The notes under the pieces are model-generated. The model was not told where the DNA came from. It did no database searches and was given only the letters and a program-made list of their open reading frames with translations. Both the position numbers and the translations under genes were made by a program. From positions 3,413,001 through 3,477,000 of the forward strand of contig NZ_CP071612.1 in NCBI RefSeq assembly GCF_017357245.1: 64,000 nt of DNA. The letters are read 5' to 3'. Below, one piece after another: positions 8,834 to 16,532 of the stretch (the first letter of the stretch is position 1; each line of letters opens with the position of its first letter). Source of the DNA: Rhizobium bangladeshense. Lineage in GTDB: Bacteria; Pseudomonadota; Alphaproteobacteria; Rhizobiales; Rhizobiaceae.

Positions 8834-8982
8834 GGTGGACGCCGCGGACCAGGAAATCTCGCGGGAAAGACGCTCGGTTCTCGAAACGATCCTGGCGGCA
8901 TTGCAGGGCCGGCTCGAATACAGCGCCGATCCGCCCAGCTTTCATTCGCCAGCCGAACAACGATAAAGAATAGGGAACGATC

Positions 8983-10437
8983 ATGACTACAGTCATCAAA
9001 AACGGCACCATCGTCACCGCCGACCTCACCTATAAGGCTGACGTCAAGATTGACGGCGGCAAGATCGTCGAGATCGGTCCGAACTTGTCGGCTGAAGAGA
9101 CGCTCGACGCCTCCGGCTGTTACGTCATGCCTGGCGGCATCGATCCGCACACGCATCTCGAAATGCCCTTCATGGGCACCTATTCCTCCGACGATTTCGA
9201 GAGCGGTACGCGCGCGGCTCTTTCCGGCGGCACGACCATGGTGGTCGATTTTGCCCTTCCCGCACCCGGCCAGTCGCTGCTCGAAGCGCTGACCATGTGG
9301 GACAACAAGTCCACCCGCGCCAATTGCGACTATTCCTTCCACATGGCGGTCACCTGGTGGAGCGAGCAGGTCTTCAAGGAGATGGAGACCATCGTCCGCG
9401 ACAAGGGCATCAATACCTTCAAGCACTTCATGGCCTATAAGGGCGCGCTGATGGTTGACGACGACGAGATGTTCGCATCCTTCCAGCGCTGTGCCGAACT
9501 CGGCGCGCTGCCGCTGGTGCATGCCGAAAACGGTGACGTCGTCGCTTCCATGTCAGCAAAGCTGCTCGCCGAAGGCAATAACGGCCCCGAGGCGCATGCC
9601 TATTCCCGCCCCGCCGAAGTCGAGGGCGAGGCCACCAACCGCGCCATCATGATCGCTGATATGGCCGGCTGCCCCGTTTACATCGTCCATACTTCCTGCG
9701 AACAGGCGCACGAGGCGATCCGCCGCGCTCGTGCTAAAGGCATGCGCGTTTATGGGGAGCCGCTGATCCAGCACCTGACGCTCGACGAGAGCGAATATTC
9801 CAACCCAGACTGGGATCATGCCGCCCGCCGCGTCATGTCGCCGCCTTTCCGCAGCAAGCAGCATCAGGACTCGCTCTGGGCCGGTCTTGCCTCCGGTTCG
9901 CTGCAGGTGGTCGCGACCGACCATTGCGCCTTCACCACGGCGCAGAAACGTTTCGGCGTCGGCGACTTCACCAAGATTCCGAACGGCACCGGCGGCCTCG
10001 AAGACCGCATGCCGATGCTCTGGACGCACGGTGTCAACACCGGCCGGCTGACGATGAACGAATTCGTCGCGGTTACTTCGACCAACATCGCCAAGATTCT
10101 CAACATTTATCCGAAGAAGGGCGCGATCCTCGTCGGCGCCGATGCCGATGTCGTCGTCTGGGACCCGAACCGTTCGAAGGTCATCTCGTCCAAGACCCAG
10201 CAGTCGGCGATCGATTACAACGTCTTCGAGGGTAAGGAAGTGACGGGCCTGCCGCGCTTCACGCTGACGCGCGGCGTCGTGGCGATCGAGGAAAGCACGG
10301 TCAAGACCCGCGAGGGCCACGGCGAGTTCGTCAGGCGCGAACCGGTCACTGCCGTCAGCAAGGCACTATCCACCTGGAAGGAGATCACCTCTCCGCGCAA
10401 GGTGGAACGCAGCGGCATCCCGGCAACCGGCGTATGA
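8983..10437 (+). CDS. hydA: Dihydropyrimidinase
   Basis: This 484-residue cyclic amidohydrolase opens the ring of dihydrouracil and dihydrothymine to N-carbamoyl-beta-amino acids. Visible metal-centre features are the HxH of GGIDPHTHLEMPFMGT, the lysine in FKHFMAYKG that is carbamylated in the family, the histidines of VHAENGD and YIVHTSC, and the aspartate in VATDHCAF. The start at 8983 is preceded by an AGGGA-type ribosome site. The length is normal. Together with the upstream amidohydrolase it provides steps two and three of the reductive pathway. The dihydropyrimidine dehydrogenase subunits for step one are not in this window. Confidence 0.96.
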   Translation: MTTVIKNGTIVTADLTYKADVKIDGGKIVEIGPNLSAEETLDASGCYVMPGGIDPHTHLEMPFMGTYSSDDFESGTRAALSGGTTMVVDFALPAPGQSLLEALTMWDNKSTRANCDYSFHMAVTWWSEQVFKEMETIVRDKGINTFKHFMAYKGALMVDDDEMFASFQRCAELGALPLVHAENGDVVASMSAKLLAEGNNGPEAHAYSRPAEVEGEATNRAIMIADMAGCPVYIVHTSCEQAHEAIRRARAKGMRVYGEPLIQHLTLDESEYSNPDWDHAARRVMSPPFRSKQHQDSLWAGLASGSLQVVATDHCAFTTAQKRFGVGDFTKIPNGTGGLEDRMPMLWTHGVNTGRLTMNEFVAVTSTNIAKILNIYPKKGAILVGADADVVVWDPNRSKVISSKTQQSAIDYNVFEGKEVTGLPRFTLTRGVVAIEESTVKTREGHGEFVRREPVTAVSKALSTWKEITSPRKVERSGIPATGV

Positions 10438-10495
10438 CGATGGAGCATAAAGATACGGCCATCAACCGGGGAACGACGTCTCCATGCGGATGACC

Positions 10496-10909
10496 TCACG
10501 CGGGCACGAGAGCGTCCAGCTCCGGGAGAAGCACGACGCTTTCCTGCTCGTGCGGATCGGTGCGGGCAATGACCGCCGTGCATGGCGTGCTGCTGAGGTT
10601 CGCCGGCATATGTGGCACGCCCGCCGGGATGTAGAAGAGCTCGCCGGCATGGGTAATGACGTGATGCTCCAGCCGGTCGCCATACCAGGTATGGGCCTCG
10701 CCGGAGAGCACGTAGATCGCTGTCTCATGCGCCTCGTGCAGGTGCGCCTTGGCGCGCACGCCTGGCGGGATCGTCAGGAGATGCATGCAAATGCCTGTGG
10801 CTCCGACGGTCTCGGCCGCGATCCCTTCGAAATAGCTGAGCCCCTGCTTGCCGTCATAGGCGTGCTTGGGGCGAACGATGTGGCAGGTGGGTTTTGATGT
10901 CGCGTCCAT
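10496..10909 (-). CDS. Cupin-domain protein
   Basis: This 137-residue protein is a single cupin barrel. Motif 1 is visible as GVRAKAHLHEAHETAIYVLSGEAHTWYG, with His, His and Glu in metal-ligand places, and motif 2 as HAGELFYIPAGVPHMPAN. It lies head-to-head with the ABC transporter operon and tail-to-tail with dihydropyrimidinase. Its reaction is unknown. Isomerase, dioxygenase and small-molecule-binding roles are all found in such proteins. A link to pyrimidine or hydantoin degradation is only suggested by position. Confidence 0.85.
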   Translation of the reverse strand: MDATSKPTCHIVRPKHAYDGKQGLSYFEGIAAETVGATGICMHLLTIPPGVRAKAHLHEAHETAIYVLSGEAHTWYGDRLEHHVITHAGELFYIPAGVPHMPANLSSTPCTAVIARTDPHEQESVVLLPELDALVPA

Positions 10910-11003
10910 TTTCTTCCTCCAAGAATTGTGCCGCCGGCATAGCTGGCGGCGATGGTAACATGCAAACCGCCTTCAAGCGGGGAAAACAAGATCGGTCGCA
11001 TTA

Positions 11004-11789
11004 ATGCAAGCACCCTCCGTCGTATCCGCCAAGGACCTCTGTCTCACCTACCAGGCGAATGATGGCCCGGTGCGGGCGCTGAGCGATGTCAATCTCGATG
11101 TCCGCAAGGGCGATTTCGTCTCTTTCATCGGCCCCTCCGGCTGCGGCAAGACGACTTTCCTGCGCGTCATCGCCGATCTCGAAAGGAGCACATCAGGCGA
11201 GATCTCGATCAACGGCATGACGCCGGAGGAGGCCCGCCGGGCCCGCGCCTACGGCTACGTCTTCCAGGCGCCGGCGCTCTATCCCTGGCGCACCATCGAG
11301 AACAACATCGCCCTGCCACTGGAGATCATGGGTTATGGCGGCGCCGATCGGACGAGGCGGATCGCCGAAGCGCTCGACCTTGTCAGTCTCTCCGGCTTCG
11401 AGAAGAAATTCCCCTGGCAGCTCTCCGGCGGCATGCAGCAACGCGCCTCGATCGCCCGCGCGCTCGCCTTCGATGCCGATCTGCTCTTGATGGACGAACC
11501 CTTCGGCGCGCTGGATGAGATCGTCCGCGACCATCTGAATGAAGAACTGCTGAAACTCTGGGCCCGCACCAACAAGACGATCTGCTTCGTCACCCACTCC
11601 ATCCCCGAGGCGGTCTACCTCTCGACCCGGATCGTGGTGATGTCGCCGCGCCCCGGCCGCGTAACCGACGTGATCGAATCCACTCTTCCGGCCGAACGCC
11701 CGCTCGACATTCGCGACACTCCCGAATTCCTGGCAATCGCCCATCGCGTCCGCGAGGGGCTGAGGACGGGGCATAGCCATGAGGTTTAG
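11004..11789 (+). CDS. ABC transporter ATP-binding protein (nitrate/taurine/pyrimidine type)
   Basis: This 261-residue ATPase has the Walker A motif GPSGCGKTT, the ABC signature LSGGMQQRASIARAL, the Walker B LLLMDEPFGALD and the switch histidine in CFVTHSIPEAVYL. It belongs to the TauB/SsuB/ThiZ-like group that pairs with NMT1/THI5-type binding proteins. It opens a four-gene importer operon (ATPase, permease, permease, binding protein) immediately after the pyrimidine genes. A pyrimidine or hydantoin-type substrate is inferred from the neighbours. Confidence 0.93.
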   Translation: MQAPSVVSAKDLCLTYQANDGPVRALSDVNLDVRKGDFVSFIGPSGCGKTTFLRVIADLERSTSGEISINGMTPEEARRARAYGYVFQAPALYPWRTIENNIALPLEIMGYGGADRTRRIAEALDLVSLSGFEKKFPWQLSGGMQQRASIARALAFDADLLLMDEPFGALDEIVRDHLNEELLKLWARTNKTICFVTHSIPEAVYLSTRIVVMSPRPGRVTDVIESTLPAERPLDIRDTPEFLAIAHRVREGLRTGHSHEV

Positions 11790-11849
11790 GGCGTTGAGCT
11801 CAAGGGTGGGTGGCTGCGCATTCGACGCCAACAAATGGAGGCAGTCGCT

Positions 11850-12779
11850 GTGAAACCCGACACCTTCAAATACAAGATCGTTCCTGTCACCACGATCCTG
11901 CTCGCCCTCATCGCCATCTGGTATGTTGCCGCCATCCTGATGAATGCGCCGTTCCAGCGCGACATGGACAGCCGCGCCGGCGTCACGCCGACCACGATGG
12001 AATTCATCGGCAAGACGCTGGCCCAGCCGAAGCCGATCCTGCCGGCACCGCATCAGGTGGCTGAGAATGTCTACGAGAACACCTTCCTGCGCAGCCTTTC
12101 GAGCAGCCGCAGCCTCGTCTATCACAGCTGGGTAACGCTCTCCTCCACCCTGCTCGGCTTTGGCTTGGGCATGCTGCTCGGCATTCTTCTTGCCGTGCTG
12201 ATCGTGCACAACCGCGCCATGGACCGTTCGCTGATGCCCTGGCTTGTGGCAAGCCAGACGATACCGATCCTCGCCATCGCTCCGATGATCGTCATCATCT
12301 CCTACAACGTGCTGACCGGCGACAATGCGCTGGCGCATCTCCTGAATCTCGACTCCGACGCCTCGCGCCTCGTCTCCAAGGCGCTGATCTCCACCTACCT
12401 CTCCTTCTTTCCGGTCGCCGTCGGCATGGTGAAGGGGCTGCGGTCGCCCGAAATCATCTATCTCGACCTGATGCGTACCTATAACGCCAGCCCGATGCAG
12501 ACCTTCTGGAAGCTGCGCGTCCCTGCCTCGATCCCCTTTCTCTTCACCTCGATGAAGGTCGCGATCGCGGCAAGCCTGGTCGGCGCCATCGTCGGCGAAC
12601 TACCAACGGGCGCGGTTGCCGGCATCGGTTCGAAGCTGCTCGCCGGCTCCTATTACAGCCAGACCATCGATATCTGGGCAGCCCTTGTCGCCGGGTCGCT
12701 GCTGGCGGGGATCCTGGTTGCAATCGTCGGCCTTGCCGGCAAGATGGTTGATCGCGCCATGGGCGGGAGACCGGCATGA
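11850..12779 (+). CDS. ABC transporter permease (first)
   Basis: This is a 309-residue inner-membrane permease of the BPD-transport type. The EAA-like loop is visible near EIIYLDLMRTYNASPMQTFWKLRVPASIPFLF. I prefer the GTG at 11850 because a GGAGG ribosome site sits at 11837-11841. The in-frame ATG at 11835 would bury that site inside the coding region. An N-proximal hydrophilic loop of about 60 residues follows the first membrane segment. It overlaps the next permease by 4 bp. Confidence 0.88.
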   Translation: MKPDTFKYKIVPVTTILLALIAIWYVAAILMNAPFQRDMDSRAGVTPTTMEFIGKTLAQPKPILPAPHQVAENVYENTFLRSLSSSRSLVYHSWVTLSSTLLGFGLGMLLGILLAVLIVHNRAMDRSLMPWLVASQTIPILAIAPMIVIISYNVLTGDNALAHLLNLDSDASRLVSKALISTYLSFFPVAVGMVKGLRSPEIIYLDLMRTYNASPMQTFWKLRVPASIPFLFTSMKVAIAASLVGAIVGELPTGAVAGIGSKLLAGSYYSQTIDIWAALVAGSLLAGILVAIVGLAGKMVDRAMGGRPA

Positions 12780-13903
12780 GACATCTGAACTTCTCCTGGC
12801 AGGGCGTCGTCGCCCTCCTCCTCTGCCTCTTGGCGCTGACGAGCCTACCGCTTCTGGCCGAGGGCGCGGCGCAACCCTTGACGGACGGCATGGCAAGCCT
12901 CGTCTTCATCATCGTCATTGCGGCCGCCCTCCTGTCTTTCGCGCCGCAGCCGCCGGCCTACCGCGCCACTGTGCTGTTTATCGGCGCGCATGGCGCCGCC
13001 TGGATGCTGCTTTCGGCTCTTTCCGGCAATGAAGGCATGGCGACGCGGGCATTCTTTCTACTGCTCTTCGCCTGCTGGCTGCTTGCCTGGCGCTGCGTCA
13101 CGGAGCTGTCGAACCAGCAGCCCGTCACCACCTTCGGAAAGTCGGCGTTTGAGCTGCTGATCCCGGCGATCTTCGGCGCCTGGATTCTCATCCTCTGGGA
13201 GGCGATCACGCGTGGCGCCGGCGTCCCCTTCATTTTGCTGCCGCCGCCGAGCGCGATCGGCGCACGCATCATGGCCTCGCTGCCGATCCTTGGTGACGAC
13301 GTCAGGCAGACGATCTTCAAGGCAGTGCTGATTGGTTATATCATCGGCTGCCTCGCCGGCTTCGCGGTGGCGGTTCTGGCCGACCGCATCGCCTTCCTGC
13401 GCCGCGGTCTGCTGCCGATCGGCAATATGGTATCGGCTCTACCGATCATCGGCATCGCACCCGTTATGGTCATGTGGTTCGGCTTCGACTGGCCGTCGAA
13501 GGCCGCCGTCGTCATCATCATGACCTTCTTCCCGATGCTGGTGAACACCGTCGCGGGCCTTGCCGCCTCCGGCAGCATGGAGCGCGACCTAATGCGCACC
13601 TATGCCTCGAGCGACTGGCAGACGCTGCTCAAGCTCAAGCTGCCGGCAGCCATGCCCTTCATTTTCAACGCACTGAAGATCAACTCGACGCTGGCGCTGA
13701 TTGGTGCCATCGTTGCCGAATTCTTCGGGACGCCGATCGTCGGCATGGGCTTCCGCATCTCGACCGAGATCGGCCGCATGAATGTCGACATGGTCTGGGC
13801 GGAAATCGCCGTTGCGGCGCTGGCCGGCTCGATCTTCTATGGCATCATCGCCCTGACGGAACGGGCGGTGACGTTCTGGCATCCGTCTATCCGTGGTGGC
13901 TAG
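12776..13903 (+). CDS. ABC transporter permease (second)
   Basis: This 375-residue permease is longer than the usual ~260 residues. It has about 120 extra N-terminal residues with three or four membrane segments (LNFSWQGVVALLLCLLALTSLPLL onward) before the standard permease core, which starts near ELLIPAIFGAWILILWEAI. The EAA-like loop is at MERDLMRTYASSDWQTLLKLKLPAAMPFIF. Its start overlaps the previous stop (ATGA), so the two permeases should be made together and form a heterodimer. Confidence 0.9.
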   Translation: MRHLNFSWQGVVALLLCLLALTSLPLLAEGAAQPLTDGMASLVFIIVIAAALLSFAPQPPAYRATVLFIGAHGAAWMLLSALSGNEGMATRAFFLLLFACWLLAWRCVTELSNQQPVTTFGKSAFELLIPAIFGAWILILWEAITRGAGVPFILLPPPSAIGARIMASLPILGDDVRQTIFKAVLIGYIIGCLAGFAVAVLADRIAFLRRGLLPIGNMVSALPIIGIAPVMVMWFGFDWPSKAAVVIIMTFFPMLVNTVAGLAASGSMERDLMRTYASSDWQTLLKLKLPAAMPFIFNALKINSTLALIGAIVAEFFGTPIVGMGFRISTEIGRMNVDMVWAEIAVAALAGSIFYGIIALTERAVTFWHPSIRGG

Positions 13904-13962
13904 GCGCGCGCGGGCTTCGCAAACGGGGTCCGGGCATAACTTCAGAGGGTAAGGACAAGAAA

Positions 13963-14934
13963 ATGAAAAAGTTGATGGTTGCAATGGTGGCGGGCGCCAT
14001 GTCGCTGGCCGCTGCTCATGCGATGGCCGCCGACAAGGTGGTGCTGCAGCTGAAATGGGTCACACAGAGCCAGTTCGCGGGTTATTACGTCGCCAAGGAC
14101 AAAGGCTTCTACAAGGAAGAAGGCCTCGACGTCGACATCAAGCCGGGCGGTCCCGACATCGCCCCCGAGCAGGTGATCGCCGGCGGCGGCGCCGATGTTA
14201 TCGTCGACTGGATGGGCGGCGCCCTGGTTGCACGCGAAAAGGGCGTTCCGCTCGTCAACATCGCCCAGCCCTACCAGAAGTCCGGCTTGCAAATGATCTG
14301 CCGAAAGGACGGCCCTGTTAAGACCGAGGCCGATTTCAAGGGCCATACGCTCGGCGTCTGGTTCTTCGGCAACGAATATCCCTTCTTCGCCTGGATGAAT
14401 AAGCTCGGTCTATCCACGGATGGCGGCCCGAACGGTGTCACCGTGCTGAAGCAGAGCTTCGACGTACAGCCGCTCGTCCAGAAGCAGGCCGACTGCATCT
14501 CCGTCATGACCTACAATGAATACTGGCAGGCGATCGATGCCGGCTTCAAGCCGGAGGAACTGACTGTCTTCAATTATACCGAGATGGGCAACGACCTTCT
14601 GGAAGACGGCCTGTATGCGATGGAAGACAAGCTGAAGGATCCGGCCTTCAAGGAGAAGATGGTCAAGTTCGTTCGCGCCTCGATGAAGGGCTGGAAATAT
14701 GCGACCGAAAACCCGGACGAGGCGGCCGAGATCGTCGTCGACAACGGCGGCCAGGACGAAAACCATCAGAAGCGGATGATGGGCGAAGTCGCTAAACTCG
14801 TCGGCAACGGCTCCGGCAAGCTGGACGAAGCGCTCTATGCTCGCACGGCGAAGGCGCTGCTCGATCAGAAGATCATCAGCAAAGAGCCATCAGGCGCCTG
14901 GACGCATGAGATCACCGACGCCGCATCCAAGTAA
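13963..14934 (+). CDS. ABC transporter substrate-binding protein (NMT1/THI5-like)
   Basis: This 323-residue periplasmic protein has a clear signal peptide (MKKLMVAMVAGAMSLAAAHA, cleavage near AMAA). The mature start VVLQLKWVTQSQFAGYYVAKDKGFYKEEGL is the signature of NMT1/THI5-like binding proteins, which bind pyrimidine- or thiamine-precursor-like ligands. The open frame extends back to 13474, but that part overlaps the permease gene. The ATG at 13963 begins the signal peptide. Sitting next to dihydropyrimidinase it most likely binds uracil, thymine or a dihydropyrimidine or hydantoin, which is an inference. It closes the operon. Confidence 0.92.
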   Translation: MKKLMVAMVAGAMSLAAAHAMAADKVVLQLKWVTQSQFAGYYVAKDKGFYKEEGLDVDIKPGGPDIAPEQVIAGGGADVIVDWMGGALVAREKGVPLVNIAQPYQKSGLQMICRKDGPVKTEADFKGHTLGVWFFGNEYPFFAWMNKLGLSTDGGPNGVTVLKQSFDVQPLVQKQADCISVMTYNEYWQAIDAGFKPEELTVFNYTEMGNDLLEDGLYAMEDKLKDPAFKEKMVKFVRASMKGWKYATENPDEAAEIVVDNGGQDENHQKRMMGEVAKLVGNGSGKLDEALYARTAKALLDQKIISKEPSGAWTHEITDAASK

Positions 14935-14951
14935 GGCGGCGGATTGAAGGG

Positions 14952-14987
14952 AAACGCGCGGGGACATCCCCGCGCGTTTCGTATTTT
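14952..14987 (+). terminator. Rho-independent terminator after the ABC importer operon
   Basis: A perfect 13-bp stem (AAACGCGCGGGGA / TCCCCGCGCGTTT) with a two-base centre is followed by CGTATTTTTT. It lies 18 bp after the binding-protein stop. Confidence 0.92.
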
Positions 14988-15061
14988 TTCCGCAGTTATA
15001 AAAAAACACTTCGCAACTGTCGCATTTCTCGGGCCTCAAACGTCATTGAGGGAAAAGCAGG

Positions 15062-15102
15062 ATCAATCATCGTAATGTTCACATAACCTTACGGTGATTG
15101 AT
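15062..15102. promoter_or_regulatory. Long inverted repeat upstream of RND efflux genes
   Basis: Arms ATCAATCATCGTAA (15062-15075) and TTACGGTGATTGAT (15089-15102) pair at 13 of 14 positions across a 13-bp spacer. The element lies about 230 bp before the efflux adaptor gene, in the 342-bp gap 14988-15329. No regulator gene is adjacent. It could be an operator for an unlinked repressor. The gap otherwise shows no convincing gene; an 87-codon frame at 15094-15357 has no recognisable features. Confidence 0.5.
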
Positions 15103-15329
15103 TCAGGTTCCGAGGGTATTTATTATCGGCTCATGGGGAATTGTTTTCTGCCGGGCTTGCATATCGAGCAAATCGATACCAACTACAAGCCGATTTGCCG
15201 GCGAGGGATGAAGACGGCAAATGATGTGTGGATACCCCTGAGAATGCAGGAAAGGCAGTGGCCTGGTCGCGACCTCAATGGCAGACGCGCGAATTCGGCT
15301 AACCTTGTGACGAGATTGGACGAAAACGA

Positions 15330-16520
15330 ATGGCACGCAAGCCGAATGGAATTCTAGGCGCATCCACCCTTTTTGCAGCGGCGCTGGCTGCATCCACCGC
15401 ATTTTCGCAAGAAGCGCCGGCCGCAAAGCCGCTGCAGAACCTGCCGGCAATCGTCGTCACCACAGCTGTGAACCGCACACTTGTCGACCGTGTCATCGGC
15501 ACCGGAACGGTCAAGCCCGTCGAGGAAGTTTATATCCAGCCGCAGGTCGAGGGCCTCTCGATCCGGACGTTGAAGGCCGATGTCGGCGACAAGGTTCAGG
15601 CCGAAAGCACGCTGGCGACGCTCAACGACGACGCGCTGGTCCTGGAGAAGAGCCAGATGATGGCGACGAGGGCCAAGGGGGAGGCCAGCCTCGCTCAGCT
15701 GCGTGCCCAGCTCATCGAGGCGCAGGCCAATGCCGAACAGGCGAGGCAGCAGCAGGCCCGAGCCCAGGAAATGGTCAAGAAGGGCACTGTTTCCACCGCC
15801 CAGGTCGAGCAGGCCGATGCTACCGCCGCCGCCGCCAATGCCCGCGTCGTCTCCGCCGAACAGGCGATCGAGGTCGCCGAAGCCGATTTGAAGGTCTTCG
15901 ATAGCCAAATCGCCGACGCCGATCTGAAACTCGCCCGCACCGACGTGAAGACGCCTGTTGCCGGCGTGGTCTCCGCAAAGAACGCCAAGGTCGGCGCGAT
16001 CGCTGCCGGCAACGGCGATCCGCTGTTCACCATCATTCGCGACGGCGATATCGAGCTTGTCGCGGAAGTCGCCGAAAGCGACATCGTCAGGATCATGGCC
16101 GGCCAGAAGGCGACCATTTCCCTTTCCGGCAGCCGCGAAAAGCTTTCCGGCGCCGTGCGCCTTGTTTCGCCCACCGTCGATCCGGTGACCCGCCTCGGCC
16201 TGGTCCATATCTCGATCGACGATGACAGCAAGGCGCGTTCCGGCATGTATGGCAGTGCCGAGATCATCGTCCGCGAAACCGAGGGCGTATCGCTTCCCCT
16301 GACAGCAGTGCTCACCGGCAATGAAGGCTCCTCCGCCCGCAAGGTCGAAGGTGGCATAGTGAAATTCGCCAAGATCGAGACCGGCATCCAGGACGGCGGC
16401 TATGTCGAGATCGTCAATGGATTGAAGAGCGGCGACGAAGTCGTCGCCAAGGCGGGCGCTTATGTCCGCGACGGCGACCGCATCACGCCGGTGCGCGAAC
16501 AGCCCCCGGCTTCCAACTAA
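15330..16520 (+). CDS. RND efflux periplasmic adaptor (membrane fusion protein)
   Basis: This 396-residue protein has an N-terminal signal segment (ASTLFAAALAASTAFS), then the lipoyl/barrel-sandwich half (VKPVEEVYIQPQVEGLSIRTLKADVGDKVQ). A long alpha-hairpin runs over roughly residues 100-195 with QAEANAEQARQQQARAQEM-like heptads, followed by the second lipoyl half (ARTDVKTPVAGVVSAKNAKVGAI) and beta-barrel domains. It links an inner-membrane RND pump to an outer-membrane channel. It is followed 12 bp later by the pump gene. No outer-membrane factor gene is present here, so a TolC encoded elsewhere must be used. Confidence 0.94.
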   Translation: MARKPNGILGASTLFAAALAASTAFSQEAPAAKPLQNLPAIVVTTAVNRTLVDRVIGTGTVKPVEEVYIQPQVEGLSIRTLKADVGDKVQAESTLATLNDDALVLEKSQMMATRAKGEASLAQLRAQLIEAQANAEQARQQQARAQEMVKKGTVSTAQVEQADATAAAANARVVSAEQAIEVAEADLKVFDSQIADADLKLARTDVKTPVAGVVSAKNAKVGAIAAGNGDPLFTIIRDGDIELVAEVAESDIVRIMAGQKATISLSGSREKLSGAVRLVSPTVDPVTRLGLVHISIDDDSKARSGMYGSAEIIVRETEGVSLPLTAVLTGNEGSSARKVEGGIVKFAKIETGIQDGGYVEIVNGLKSGDEVVAKAGAYVRDGDRITPVREQPPASN

Positions 16521-16532
16521 AGAGACCATCCG

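Noticed and set aside
8834..8982. A residual or broken gene after the RIME-like palindrome
   Set aside because: No frame in this stretch resembles a known protein, and it is too short to judge.
13474..13962. A 163-residue N-terminal extension of the NMT1-type binding protein
   Set aside because: It overlaps the permease gene in another frame, and the signal peptide starts at 13963.
15094..15357. An 87-codon frame before the RND adaptor gene
   Set aside because: It overlaps the adaptor start, has no family features, and its beginning lies in the inverted repeat.
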